Source: Propionibacteriales bacterium (GTDB taxonomy: Bacteria; Actinomycetota; Actinomycetes; Propionibacteriales; Nocardioidaceae). Taken from it: DNA of 40,930 bases. The translations under genes and the position numbers were made by a program. The stretch spans positions 1 through 40,930 of the forward strand of contig WHTJ01000036.1 of assembly GCA_009377795.1 (NCBI GenBank), read 5' to 3'. Shown one piece after another: positions 21,629-30,136 of the stretch. The notes below the pieces were generated by a model. It was not told where the DNA came from. It saw only the letters and a program-made list of their open reading frames with translations, and did no database searches. The stretch's first letter is position 1. Every line of letters begins with the position of its first letter.

Positions 21629-23239
21629 ATGGGAGCGAAGGTCCGAGAGTTCGCCCCGCGCGCCGTGGCCGGCGCACTCGCCGGGGTGTTCTTCGGTCTC
21701 GCCTTCCCGCCGGTGGGCTGGTGGCCACTCGCCCTCGTCGCGATCGCGGCCCTCTACCTCGCGGTGCGGCACCAGAGTCCACTGGCCGGTGCCGGCATCG
21801 GCTGGTGCTTCGGGTTCGCGTTCTTCATGGTCCTGGTGCCCTGGCTTACGGTGATCGGTTCCGACACCTGGGTCGGGCTGTCGGCGTTCCAGGGAGTGTT
21901 CTACGCCGCGCTCGGTGCGGGCCTCGCCTGGGTGTCGCGGTTGCGCATCTGGCCGGTGGCCGCCGCGTGCTGCTGGGTGGCCGTCGAATGGGCCCGCGGC
22001 TCGCTTCCGTGGGGCGGCCTCCCGTGGGGCAAGTTGCCGTTCGGCCTCGTGGACAGTCCGATCGCCGGCTGGTCGCGGTACGTCGGGGTGTCCGGGCTCG
22101 CCCTGATCACGGTGACGGCGACACTGCTCGTCGTACTCGCGATCCTGACGGGTGGCGGCATCCGCTGGCGGGTGGTCTCGGCCGTGGCCGGGGTCGCGCT
22201 GCTGGCCGGTGGCGCCGCAGTGCCGCTCGACGTCGCCGGCGACCGCGGCGACCGGGCGACGGTGGCCGCGGTCCAGGGCGGCGTACCCGGGTCGGGGCTG
22301 GATCCGTTCGACGAGCAGCGGGTGGTGTTGCAGAACCACGCCCGGGTCACGCATCGGCTGGCCGACGACGTCCGGGCGGGGGAGACGCCGCGCCCGGACG
22401 TCGTGCTGTGGCCGGAGAACTCCACCGACATCGACCCGTATCGGGATCAGGCCGCGGGCGACACGATCGCGGACGCCGTCGATGACGTCGGTGTGCCCAC
22501 CCTGGTCGGGGCGGTCGGCGCACCCCCCGGGCAGATCGGACCGCAGAACCTCGGCATCGTGTGGCATCCGGGCGACGGTCCGGGCCAAGCGTACGCGAAG
22601 CGGCATCTGGTGCCGTTCGGCGAGTACATCCCGATGCGTTCGATGCTCGAGCCGCACATCGACCGGCTCAGGTACGTCGGTCGGGATCTCGTCCCCGGCG
22701 ACCGGCCGGGATCGCTCCGGCTCGGCGACACCACGGTCGGCACGGTGATCTGCTTCGAGGTCGCGTACGACGACGCCATCCGGGATGTCGTGGAGGAGGG
22801 CGCACAGCTGCTGGTGGTACAGACGAACAACGCGACGTACCAGGAGACCGGGCAGCTGGAGCAGCAGTGGGCGATCTCCCGGCTGCGGGCCATCGAGACC
22901 GGGCGGGCGGTGGCGGTCGCGGCGACCAACGGGATCAGCGGCATCGTGCTCCCGGACGGCACGGTCCTCGAGCGCACCGACGGCCCGGCGGCACGCGTGC
23001 TGGTGGCCGACGTCCCGCTGGCGTCCGGCATGACCCTCGGCTCTCAGGTCAGCGGCTGGCTCGACATTGGCGCGTCGGCGGTGGCGCTGGGCGCGGTGGC
23101 CTGGGCGCTCTGGCTCGCGAGGAGGAAGCGGGAACGTGGAGGAGATGGGCTGGCCGCTGGTCGTGGTCCCGACGTACAACGAGTCGGCGCAGCTGCCGGG
23201 GGTCATGGCGCGGCTGCGCCGAGCGGTGCCCGACGCTGA
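21629..23239 (+). CDS. lnt: Apolipoprotein N-acyltransferase
   Basis: 536 residues from ATG 21629 (GGAAACGGAG upstream). About six membrane helices are followed by a nitrilase-like domain with the catalytic triad Glu263 (LWPENS), Lys324 (YAKRHLVPFGEY) and Cys375 (TVICFEVAY), then a final helix (SAVALGAVAWALWLARRKRE). It acylates the N-terminal cysteine of lipoproteins at the membrane. The last 35 residues are encoded in DNA shared with the next gene and are low in complexity, so the frame may simply run on. In mycobacteria the equivalent domains are fused in one protein. Confidence 0.92.
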   Translation: MGAKVREFAPRAVAGALAGVFFGLAFPPVGWWPLALVAIAALYLAVRHQSPLAGAGIGWCFGFAFFMVLVPWLTVIGSDTWVGLSAFQGVFYAALGAGLAWVSRLRIWPVAAACCWVAVEWARGSLPWGGLPWGKLPFGLVDSPIAGWSRYVGVSGLALITVTATLLVVLAILTGGGIRWRVVSAVAGVALLAGGAAVPLDVAGDRGDRATVAAVQGGVPGSGLDPFDEQRVVLQNHARVTHRLADDVRAGETPRPDVVLWPENSTDIDPYRDQAAGDTIADAVDDVGVPTLVGAVGAPPGQIGPQNLGIVWHPGDGPGQAYAKRHLVPFGEYIPMRSMLEPHIDRLRYVGRDLVPGDRPGSLRLGDTTVGTVICFEVAYDDAIRDVVEEGAQLLVVQTNNATYQETGQLEQQWAISRLRAIETGRAVAVAATNGISGIVLPDGTVLERTDGPAARVLVADVPLASGMTLGSQVSGWLDIGASAVALGAVAWALWLARRKRERGGDGLAAGRGPDVQRVGAAAGGHGAAAPSGARR

Positions 23240-23891
23240 CCTGTTGATCGTCGACGACGACTCGCCGGACGGCACGGGGAAGCTGGCCGACTCGGCGGCG
23301 GCGTCCGACGCGCAGATCCACGTCCTGCATCGTCCGGGCAAGGCCGGCCTCGGTGCGGCGTACCGCGCGGGGTTCCGGTGGGGCCTGGACGAGGGGTACG
23401 ACGTCTTGGCCCAGATGGACGCCGACGGGTCGCACCGGCCGGAGCACCTGCCGCGCCTGCTGGACGCGCTGCGGCACGCCGACCTGGTGATCGGGTCGCG
23501 CTGGGTGCCCGGCGGGAGAGTGGTGAACTGGCCGCGATCGCGGGAGGCGCTGTCCCGGGGGGCCAACCTCTACGCCCGGATCGCGCTCGGCCTGCCGGCC
23601 CGTGACTCCACCGCTGGGTTCCGGGTGTGGCGGCGTGCCACTCTGGAAGGCGTCGACCTGGATACCGTGCGGTCGCAGGGCTACTGTTTCCAGATCGACC
23701 TGACCCGCCGGGCCGCCCGGCGGGGGTTCCGGATCGTCGAGGTGCCGATCGAGTTCGTCGACCGCACCGAAGGGGCGTCGAAGATGAGTGCAGCCATCGT
23801 GCGTGAGGCCGCGTGGCGGGTGACGGCGTGGGCCGTCCAGGACCGCGCCGGCCAGATCGCGCGGCTCCGGGGTCGGGTCAGGAGGGGATGA
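23136..23891 (+). CDS. ppm1: Polyprenol monophosphomannose synthase (GT2 family)
   Basis: 251 residues from GTG 23136 (GAGGAGGAAG upstream). GT2 motifs: VVVPTYNESAQLPGV, LLIVDDDSPDGTG, and DVLAQMDADGSHRPEHLP (DxD). C-terminal segments: GSRWVPGG, GFRVWRR, and GYCFQIDLTRRAARRGFRIVEVPIEFVDRTEGASKM. It transfers mannose from GDP-mannose to polyprenyl phosphate for protein O-mannosylation and glycolipids. It overlaps lnt by 104 bases in another frame and is coupled to fxsA by ATGA. Confidence 0.93.
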   Translation: MEEMGWPLVVVPTYNESAQLPGVMARLRRAVPDADLLIVDDDSPDGTGKLADSAAASDAQIHVLHRPGKAGLGAAYRAGFRWGLDEGYDVLAQMDADGSHRPEHLPRLLDALRHADLVIGSRWVPGGRVVNWPRSREALSRGANLYARIALGLPARDSTAGFRVWRRATLEGVDLDTVRSQGYCFQIDLTRRAARRGFRIVEVPIEFVDRTEGASKMSAAIVREAAWRVTAWAVQDRAGQIARLRGRVRRG

Positions 23892-24412
23892 CGCGCATGT
23901 GGTCGCTGCTGGGCGTGGCGCTGCTCCTGGTCCCGCTGCTGGAGATCTACGTGATCATCCAGGTCGGCCAGGTGATCGGCGCCGCCTGGACGATAGTCCT
24001 GCTGATCGCGGAGAGCGCGTTCGGTGCGTGGATCGTGATGCGCGAGGGCCGGGGCGCATGGGTGGCGCTGCGGGACTCGTTCTCGACCGGCGGGATGCCG
24101 ACCCGCGAGCTCGCCGACGCGGCCCTGGTGCTGGTCGGCGGGACCCTGTTGCTGACGCCGGGGTTCGTGACCGACGTGGTCGGGTTCCTGGTCGTGTTGC
24201 CGTTCACCCGGCCGGTGGCCAGGCGACTCCTGGCGTGGCTCGTCGGCCGCCGGATGGCACGCATCGCGGAGCGGCGGGTGGGCGGGGCCCCGATGAGCGG
24301 CGGCGAGACCCGGTCGCCGTACGGCCGGTCACCGGGTGGCGCGTCGTCGTGGGGAGGGACTGGGCATCAGCAGGGGCCGGTCATCCCGGGGGAGGTCGTG
24401 GACGACGACTGA
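23888..24412 (+). CDS. fxsA: FxsA family membrane protein
   Basis: 174 residues. The FxsA domain spans about 1-125: LLLVPLLEIYVIIQVGQVIGAAWTIVLLIAESAFGAWIVMREGRGAW, then ALVLVGGTLLLTPGFVTDVVGFLVVLPFTRP. Three or four membrane helices are followed by a Gly/Ser-rich acidic tail. In E. coli FxsA relieves phage T7 exclusion by F plasmid; its general role is unclear. It is the third gene of lnt-ppm-fxsA, a common actinobacterial order. Confidence 0.92.
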   Translation: MTRMWSLLGVALLLVPLLEIYVIIQVGQVIGAAWTIVLLIAESAFGAWIVMREGRGAWVALRDSFSTGGMPTRELADAALVLVGGTLLLTPGFVTDVVGFLVVLPFTRPVARRLLAWLVGRRMARIAERRVGGAPMSGGETRSPYGRSPGGASSWGGTGHQQGPVIPGEVVDDD

Positions 24413-24426
24413 GGTACGCCCTGGCT

Positions 24427-24813
24427 TCAGGCGGTCCGCTTGACCTTCCGGCCGGAGCGCCGGTGGAGATGATCGGGACCGATCTCGCCGCTGCGCAACA
24501 TGGTCAGGCGCTCGGAGAGGATCTCCTCCAGCTCCTCGAGCGAGCGGCGTTCGCGGAGCATGTCCCAGTGAGTGCGGATCGGCTTGTCCTTCTCCGCCTC
24601 CGGGGCGGCGCCGTCGACCAGCCGGGCGACCTCACCGCACCGCTGGCACTCCCACACCGCGGGGATCTCGGCGTTCTCGGCCATCGGGATCTCGAACTCG
24701 TGGCCCTTGGGGCACACGTAGGCGACCTGCTGGCGGGGGGCGAAGTCGATCCCGCGCTCGTCTTCGAAACTCTGGCCTCCAAGGCGGGCGCCTCGTAGTA
24801 CTCGATCCGACAT
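24427..24813 (-). CDS. rbpA: RNA polymerase-binding protein RbpA
   Basis: 128 residues from ATG 24813, with GGAGGG upstream. The zinc ligands are Cys34, His38, Cys56 and Cys59 (VCPKGHEF ... WECQRCGE). The C-terminal HWDMLRERRSLEELEEILSERLTMLR is the sigma-interacting region. RbpA stabilises the open complex and binds primary sigma factors, an actinobacteria-specific role. A near-perfect SigR-type promoter lies upstream (24867-24892). It converges with fxsA. Confidence 0.95.
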   Translation of the reverse strand: MSDRVLRGARLGGQSFEDERGIDFAPRQQVAYVCPKGHEFEIPMAENAEIPAVWECQRCGEVARLVDGAAPEAEKDKPIRTHWDMLRERRSLEELEEILSERLTMLRSGEIGPDHLHRRSGRKVKRTA

Positions 24814-24866
24814 TTTCGATGACCCTCCCCGGAGTCTTGGACGCAGTGCACGCTTCATTTGGTTGC

Positions 24867-24892
24867 AACGGCTGACCTACTGTAATGATTCC
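24867..24892 (-). promoter_or_regulatory. SigR-type promoter of rbpA
   Basis: On the minus strand GGAAT (24892-24888) is followed after exactly 18 bases by GTT (24869-24867). This is the GGAAT-N18-GTT pattern of SigR (SigH-type) promoters used in thiol-oxidative stress. It would start RNA about 45 bases before the rbpA ATG. rbpA is a known SigR target in Streptomyces. Confidence 0.75.
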
Positions 24893-24979
24893 CGAATCGG
24901 CCCGATCTACTCTCCGGCGTGTGGGGTGGGGCACGTCACGTACAACGTACCCGACCTGTCCGATATGCGGGGCGCGCCG

Positions 24980-26389
24980 TTACAGCACGGCCGGCGGCCG
25001 GTTGCCGGCGTCGGCGATCGCCCGGCGCGGATCCACTTTGATCAGGAGCCAGAAGCCGACGGCGAAGAAAAGCACGAGGGCCACGATCGCCGGACGGTAC
25101 GAGTCCGTGAGCTGGTGGACGAGGCCGAACACGAGGGTGCCGAGCCACGACGTACCGCGCTCGCACGCCTGGTAGAGGCTGAAGTACTCCGCCTCGCGGC
25201 CCCGGGGAATAAGCAGGCTGAAGAACGACCGGGAGAGCGCCTGCGTGCCACCCAGGACGACGCCGATCGCCACCGCCAGGGCCAGGAACGGCAGCAGCCG
25301 CCCGGCGGGCAGGAAGAAACCGGCGCACACGACCCCCATCCAGACCAGCAGGCCGCCGAGGATCGTCCGGCGGCTGCCGACGCGCTGCGCGATCCGTCCG
25401 AACAGCAGCGCGCCGCCGAACGCCACGAACTGCACCAGCAGGATGGTCGCGATCAACACCCCGGTGTCGAATCCGAGCTGCTTCTCGCCGTACACCGAAG
25501 CGGACACGATCACCGTCTGGATGCCGTCGTTGTAGAACAGGTACGCCACCAGGAAGGTGAGCGTCATCGGGTACGCCCTGGCCTCGCGCAGGGTGGCGAA
25601 CAGCTGTCCGAAGCCGTCGCGTACGACGCCCCTCCGGTCGCCGCGGACCGCGGTCGGTGCCCGGTTCCGCAGCCCCAGGTACGGGATCAGCGTGAAGCCG
25701 CCCCACCACACGGCCGCGCTGAGCAGGCTCACCCGGACCGCCATCCCCTGGCTGAGCCCGAACTGGTCGTGCAGAGAGACCAGTCCCAGGTTGAGCGCGA
25801 GCAACAGGCCGCCGCCGAGGTATCCCAGCGCCCAGCCGCGAGAGGACACCCCGTCGCGCTCGTCGGGGGTGGCGACCTCGCACAGGATCGCGTCGTACAC
25901 GACCAGCGAGGAGCCGAGGCAGATGTTGGCGACGAGCAGGAGGGCCGCGCCCAGCTCCCATCCGCCGCCCTGGACGAAGAACATCGAGGCGGCGGCCAGC
26001 GTGCCCAGCCATGCGAAGCCGGCCATCAGCTGCTTCTTGTGGGCCGACCGGTCGGCGATCGCGCCGACGACGGGCAGGATCAGGGCGGAGAACACGGTGG
26101 CCACCGTGACCACGTAGAAGACCAGCGAGCCGGGGGAGACCTGCAGCCCGAGGACGGCCAGGTCGGTCCGGCAGGGGTCGTCGGCGGTGCCCGGCGCACC
26201 GCACGCGGCCGTCTCCGCCACCGAGGTGAGGTACGGCGCGAACAACACGGTGGCGATGGACGTGACATAGGCGGAGTTGGCCCAGTCGTAGAAGTACCAC
26301 GCGCGCTGTTCCCTGCGGTGGGCCTGCAGGGTCAGCTCGTCGACACCGGGGTCGGTCCGGCCGGAGTCGAGGGCGTCGGGGTCGTTCAC
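24980..26389 (-). CDS. MFS transporter, UMF1-like
   Basis: 469 residues with about 12 hydrophobic helices. The RAWYFYDWANSAYVTSIATVLFAPYL start, the RSAHKKQLMAGFAW loop and the LGGTQALSRSFFSLLIPRGREAEYFSLYQ segment are typical of the UMF1 family (vacuole effluxer Atg22-like), whose substrates in bacteria are unknown. Start GTG 26389 overlaps the stop of the phosphodiesterase gene (GTGA), so the two form one operon. Export or uptake of a glycerophosphodiester-related compound is only a guess from that pairing. Confidence 0.9.
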   Translation of the reverse strand: MNDPDALDSGRTDPGVDELTLQAHRREQRAWYFYDWANSAYVTSIATVLFAPYLTSVAETAACGAPGTADDPCRTDLAVLGLQVSPGSLVFYVVTVATVFSALILPVVGAIADRSAHKKQLMAGFAWLGTLAAASMFFVQGGGWELGAALLLVANICLGSSLVVYDAILCEVATPDERDGVSSRGWALGYLGGGLLLALNLGLVSLHDQFGLSQGMAVRVSLLSAAVWWGGFTLIPYLGLRNRAPTAVRGDRRGVVRDGFGQLFATLREARAYPMTLTFLVAYLFYNDGIQTVIVSASVYGEKQLGFDTGVLIATILLVQFVAFGGALLFGRIAQRVGSRRTILGGLLVWMGVVCAGFFLPAGRLLPFLALAVAIGVVLGGTQALSRSFFSLLIPRGREAEYFSLYQACERGTSWLGTLVFGLVHQLTDSYRPAIVALVLFFAVGFWLLIKVDPRRAIADAGNRPPAVL

Positions 26390-27192
26390 GCCTCACCCGC
26401 CTTCCACTGCCCACGGCTCGTCAGCACCTCGCGCAGCGTATCGATCCGGTCGGTGATGATCCCGTCGACACCGAGATCGAGCAGCTCCCGCATCTCGGTC
26501 GCGTCGTCGACGGTCCACACGTGCACCTGCCTGCCGAGCTCGTGGGCCCGGTTGACGAAGCCCTCCGTGACCAGCTCGAACGGGCCGACGCGTCGCGGAA
26601 CCTGCACGCACGGGACCGGCCGCCGGAGGAGCCAGCGGCGCAGAGCCCGGCCGGGTGCCAGCCACAGCGCGGCGACCCCGAACGGTCCGTACGCCGTGGC
26701 GACGTCCGGGCCGGCCAGCCGCCTGATCCGGTGGATCCGCCGGATGCTGAACGACGCCAGGCAGACCCGATCGAACGCGCGGTGCTGGCGGAGTACCCGG
26801 ATCAACGGCTCGATGGCGCCGGGCTCCTTGACGTCGATGTTCAGGCGGACGTCCGGCCAGGTGACGAGCAGCTCGGCGATGGTCGGTATCTTCTCGCGGC
26901 CGCCGATCTTGCAGCCGGACACCTCGTCGTACGTCAGGCCCGCGACCTGCCCGGACCCATCGGTCGTGCGATCGAGCGACGAGTCGTGGAACGCGAGCAC
27001 CACGCCGTCGACGGTGGCATGCACGTCAGTCTCGAGATAGCGATAGCCGAGGTCGACGGCCGCCTGGAACGCCGCCATGGAGTTCTCGATCCCGACGTTG
27101 GGCGGGTAGAGCGCGCCGCCGCGGTGCGCGAACGCCAGCGGTGCCTCGTGGTCCAGGTATGCGAAGTCGCCGGCCGTCCGCGCACGGGTCAT
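26386..27192 (-). CDS. Glycerophosphodiester phosphodiesterase
   Basis: 268 residues from ATG 27192. The GDPD active-site sequence is clear: FAHRGGALYPPNVGIENSM (His-Arg), then YLETDVHATVDGVVLAFHDSSLDRTTDGSG (Glu, Asp, His). LNIDVKE and VWTVDD near the end complete the TIM barrel. The enzyme hydrolyses deacylated phospholipids to glycerol-3-phosphate and an alcohol. No signal peptide is seen, so it acts in the cytosol. It is co-transcribed with the downstream transporter. Confidence 0.92.
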   Translation of the reverse strand: MTRARTAGDFAYLDHEAPLAFAHRGGALYPPNVGIENSMAAFQAAVDLGYRYLETDVHATVDGVVLAFHDSSLDRTTDGSGQVAGLTYDEVSGCKIGGREKIPTIAELLVTWPDVRLNIDVKEPGAIEPLIRVLRQHRAFDRVCLASFSIRRIHRIRRLAGPDVATAYGPFGVAALWLAPGRALRRWLLRRPVPCVQVPRRVGPFELVTEGFVNRAHELGRQVHVWTVDDATEMRELLDLGVDGIITDRIDTLREVLTSRGQWKAGEA

Positions 27193-27283
27193 GGCAGAAG
27201 TATTGCGGTCGGGAGCGAACGGTGTGAGCAGCCACTCAGATCGCCGGGGTGTACACGTCCCACGAGCGCGCGACACCGGGGAG

Positions 27284-27289
27284 TACATT
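27284..27289 (+). promoter_or_regulatory. Candidate -10 box for a leaderless transcript
   Basis: TACATT ends 7 bases before ATG 27297. No ribosome binding site precedes that ATG, so a leaderless message is likely. Confidence 0.4.
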
Positions 27290-27296
27290 GCCGCCT

Positions 27297-27563
27297 ATGG
27301 AGCAGATGACTTGTCCGCAGTGCCAGGGGGAGATGAACCCCCACCGTCGTGGTGGCGTCGAGATAGCCCAGTGCGCGTCGTGCCGTGGGGTATTCCTCGA
27401 GCGCTCCGAGCTCGCGGCGATGATCGAGCACGAGAAGGAGTGGCATCTGTCCCGCGGTCCGCAGACCCAGCCGTTGCCGCGGATCACGTCTGACATGGCG
27501 AAGCCCCCGGCCAGCCCCAGTCGGCCGAGCAGCGAGTCCTACATCGACCTCCTCTTCGGCTGA
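27297..27563 (+). CDS. TFIIB-type zinc ribbon protein
   Basis: 88 residues. MTCPQCQGEM and QCASCRGVFLERSELAAMI give four zinc-binding cysteines (Cys6, Cys9, Cys26, Cys29), the zf-TFIIB pattern of small bacterial proteins of unknown role. A Ser/Pro-rich linker and a conserved-looking end (SYIDLLFG) follow. ATG 27297 is preferred to longer in-frame starts because the zinc motif begins there. It is a single gene that diverges from the phosphodiesterase. Confidence 0.88.
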   Translation: MEQMTCPQCQGEMNPHRRGGVEIAQCASCRGVFLERSELAAMIEHEKEWHLSRGPQTQPLPRITSDMAKPPASPSRPSSESYIDLLFG

Positions 27564-27713
27564 CCGCCGACCCTGGGCACGCCTCCGCGACCTGGTTACA
27601 CGCCAACGGTCTCTTGAATCGAAGCAAAGCCGTCGCCGATGGTGGCGGTTGCCGGGTAACGAACGGCTGTTGGCGGGTAAGGACGCCGGAGCGGGGGATC
27701 GCCCGCCGCGCGG

Positions 27714-29255
27714 TCAGGAGATGTCGCGGAAGGTCTCGATCTGTGCGCCCAGGGCGTTGAGCCGCTCAGCGAGATCCTCGTAACCGCGGTTGATGACGTA
27801 GACGCTGCGGAGGACCGACGTACCCCTGGCGGCCAGCATCGCCAGCAGCACGACGACCGCAGGACGTAAGGCCGGCGGGCACATCATCTCCGCCCCGCGC
27901 CACCGGGTCGGGCCCTCGACCATCACCCGATGCGGGTCCAGGAGCTTCACCGAGGCGCCCAGCTTGTTGAGGTCGGTCAGATAGATCGCGCGGTTGTCGT
28001 ACACCCAGTCGTGGATCATCGTCTGGCCGTGCGCCACGGCCGCGATCACCGCGAAGAACGGCAGGTTGTCGATGTTCAGGCCGGGGAACGGCATCGGGTG
28101 CACCTTGTCGAGCGGCGCATGCAGGAGGGACGGCTTCGTGGTGAGATCGACGAGCCGGGTCTGGCCGTTGGCGGCGTCGTACTCCTCGCTGCGCTCGTAG
28201 GAGAATCCCATCTCCTCAAGAGTGGCCAGCTCGATCTCCAGGAACTCGATGGGCGCCCGCCGGATGGTGATCTCCGAGCCGGTGACGATGGCCGCCGCGA
28301 GGAGGCTCATCGCCTCGATCGGATCCTCGGACGGTGCGTAGTCGACGTCCACGTCGATGTCGGCCAGACCTTGTACGACGAGGGTGGTGCTGCCGATGCC
28401 GTCGATCACGACGCCGAGCCGCTCGAGGAAGAAGCAGAGGTCCTGGACCATGTAGTTGGAGCTGGCGTTCCGGATGACGGTGGTGCCCTCTTGGCGCGCC
28501 GCGGCCAGCAGGGCGTTCTCCGTGACCGTGTCCCCGCGCTCGGTCAGTACGATCGGGCGGGTTGGTTCGGCGTTGGGGTCGACCGTCGAGTGGTAGCTGC
28601 CCTCGGTGGCCTTGACCTCCAGGCCGAATGGGCGAAGGGCGGACAGGTGCGGCTCGACGGTGCGGGTGCCGAGATCGCAGCCGCCGGCGTACGGGAGCTG
28701 GAACTTGGTCTCCCGGTGCAGCAGCGGGCCGAGGAACATGATGACCGAGCGGGTACGCCGGGCGGCCTCCTCGTCCATGCTGTCGAGGTCGAGCTCGGCG
28801 GGCGGCACGAGCTCGAGGTCGTTGTCGTCGTTCAGCCACCGGACCTTCACCCCGATGCTCTCGAGCACCTCGAGGATCCGGTTGACCTCCTCGATCCGGG
28901 CGACCTTGCGCAGGGTGGTCCGGCCGCGGTTCAGCAGGGACGCGCAGAGCAGCGCGACCCCGGCGTTCTTGCTGGACTTCACCTCGATCTCGCCGGACAG
29001 GGTGGTCGGGCCCACCACCCGCAGGTGAGTCGGCCCTCCGCCCAGGGAGACGATCTCGGAGTCGAGGGCCTCGCCGATGCGGGCGATCATCTCCAGGCTG
29101 AGGTTCTGATGACCGCGCTCGATCCGGTTGACCGCGCTCTGACTGGTACCGAGCACGCCGGCGAGCTGCGATTGGGTCCACTGCCGATGCTGTCGGGCGT
29201 CGCGGATCAGCATCCCGATCCGGCGCAGGTAGTCTTCAGTCACCCGACAGACCAT
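27714..29255 (-). CDS. XRE domain fused to UDP-N-acetylglucosamine 1-carboxyvinyltransferase (MurA paralogue)
   Basis: 513 residues. Residues about 10-65 are an XRE HTH (LIRDARQHRQWTQSQLAGVLGTSQSAVNRIERGHQNLSLEMIARIGEALDSEI). From about 75 onward the enolpyruvyl transferase fold follows, with Lys96-Asn97 (KSSKNAG) and the MurA cysteine at 193 (YAGGCDLGTRTVEPHL). MurA transfers enolpyruvate from PEP to UDP-GlcNAc, the first step of peptidoglycan synthesis. This fused form is seen in actinomycetes beside ordinary MurA. Two overlapping palindromes lie at its start (29253-29271), suggesting autoregulation. GTG 29243 is an alternative start. Whether it is catalytic, regulatory or both is open. Confidence 0.88.
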   Translation of the reverse strand: MVCRVTEDYLRRIGMLIRDARQHRQWTQSQLAGVLGTSQSAVNRIERGHQNLSLEMIARIGEALDSEIVSLGGGPTHLRVVGPTTLSGEIEVKSSKNAGVALLCASLLNRGRTTLRKVARIEEVNRILEVLESIGVKVRWLNDDNDLELVPPAELDLDSMDEEAARRTRSVIMFLGPLLHRETKFQLPYAGGCDLGTRTVEPHLSALRPFGLEVKATEGSYHSTVDPNAEPTRPIVLTERGDTVTENALLAAARQEGTTVIRNASSNYMVQDLCFFLERLGVVIDGIGSTTLVVQGLADIDVDVDYAPSEDPIEAMSLLAAAIVTGSEITIRRAPIEFLEIELATLEEMGFSYERSEEYDAANGQTRLVDLTTKPSLLHAPLDKVHPMPFPGLNIDNLPFFAVIAAVAHGQTMIHDWVYDNRAIYLTDLNKLGASVKLLDPHRVMVEGPTRWRGAEMMCPPALRPAVVVLLAMLAARGTSVLRSVYVINRGYEDLAERLNALGAQIETFRDIS

Positions 29256-29271
29256 ATCTCAGATATGAGAT
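29253..29271. promoter_or_regulatory. Overlapping palindromes at the murA-like start
   Basis: CATATCT-C-AGATATG (29253-29267) and ATCTCA-GATA-TGAGAT (29256-29271) are both perfect and overlap the start codon of the XRE-MurA gene. This is a strong candidate site for its own XRE domain, in an otherwise G/C-rich region. Confidence 0.6.
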
Positions 29272-29379
29272 AGATCAAGGGGTATCGTGGGGTGTCGTCG
29301 GATCGAGACCAGCGGGGGAGCCGGGGGGCTCGGCGGAACGTTACGCGGTGAGCACCAGCTCGTCCAGGAGCTCTGACCC

Positions 29380-30108
29380 CTAACTCTCGATGAGGCGCTC
29401 CCGGAGCCCGTCCAGGTCCTCGTCGGCGACCCCGGCCGAACGCAGGTAGCGCTCGGAGTCCAGCCATTCGAGCACCTCCAGAACGCTGTCGCGTTCGGAG
29501 GTGTTCTTGCGTTCAAGCTGTGCGGCGACCCGCCCGCGCTGGTCACCGAGGCCGAGCCTGGCCCACAGGGGAGGCAGCCGGCGGTTGCTGTGCTCGTAGT
29601 CCGCGGCGATGTCGGCGGGCAGGACTCCGACGAGCGCCAGGAGGAGGAGGCTTATCAGTCCGGTGCGGTCCCGCCCGCCCACGCAGTGGACGACGACACC
29701 ACCAGGTTCGGCGCGGGCGACGGCGCGGACGGCCGCGGCGCAGCGCTCCGGTTTGCGTTCGAGGAAGGGTCGATAGTAGAGCGGGGTCCCTTGGAGACCG
29801 TTCTCGCTGAAGTGTCGCCACATGTCGACGTCGACCCGGTCGTCCAAGGGCACATGCAGCGTGGAGATGCCGTCCGGGCGCGGCGCGTCGTCCGTGCCCT
29901 GCTCCTCGGCGTTGCGCAGGTCGACGATGGTGCGTACGCCGTGCGCCTGCAGCGCTCGCCACCCTGCCGCCGTGAGACGCTCGACGTTGTCCGCACGTAC
30001 GACGCCACCCCACCGGGTGTCGTGACCGTCGGCCGTGCACAGACCGCCGAGATCGCGCACGTTGTAGCAGCCGTCCCAGGCAAGGTGTCGGTGTCGATGC
30101 GCGGACAC
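29380..30108 (-). CDS. Tyrosine/serine phosphatase family protein
   Basis: 242 residues from GTG 30108. The CX5R active site is HCVGGRDRTG with Cys142 and Arg148. GCYNVRDLGGL near the N-terminus and TIVDLRNAEEQ are typical of the bacterial tyrosine phosphatase (Y_phosphatase3) family that acts on phosphotyrosine or phosphoinositide-like substrates. No ribosome binding site is obvious. It is probably a single gene; its substrate is unknown. Confidence 0.88.
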   Translation of the reverse strand: MSAHRHRHLAWDGCYNVRDLGGLCTADGHDTRWGGVVRADNVERLTAAGWRALQAHGVRTIVDLRNAEEQGTDDAPRPDGISTLHVPLDDRVDVDMWRHFSENGLQGTPLYYRPFLERKPERCAAAVRAVARAEPGGVVVHCVGGRDRTGLISLLLLALVGVLPADIAADYEHSNRRLPPLWARLGLGDQRGRVAAQLERKNTSERDSVLEVLEWLDSERYLRSAGVADEDLDGLRERLIES

Positions 30109-30136
30109 GCCGCCGGCTTCGCTCGCTCCGGTTCGC

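Noticed and set aside
24863-27040. 725-codon plus-strand frame opposite the MFS and GDPD genes
   Set aside because: Rich in Gln, Arg, Asp and His with no domain; it is the reverse of two well-supported genes.
27564-27713. Terminator or small RNA between convergent genes
   Set aside because: Only a short, weak G/C stem near the right end was found; not enough to call.
27930-29273. Plus-strand frame opposite the MurA-like gene
   Set aside because: Shadow of the coding strand; no ribosome binding site and no recognisable domain.
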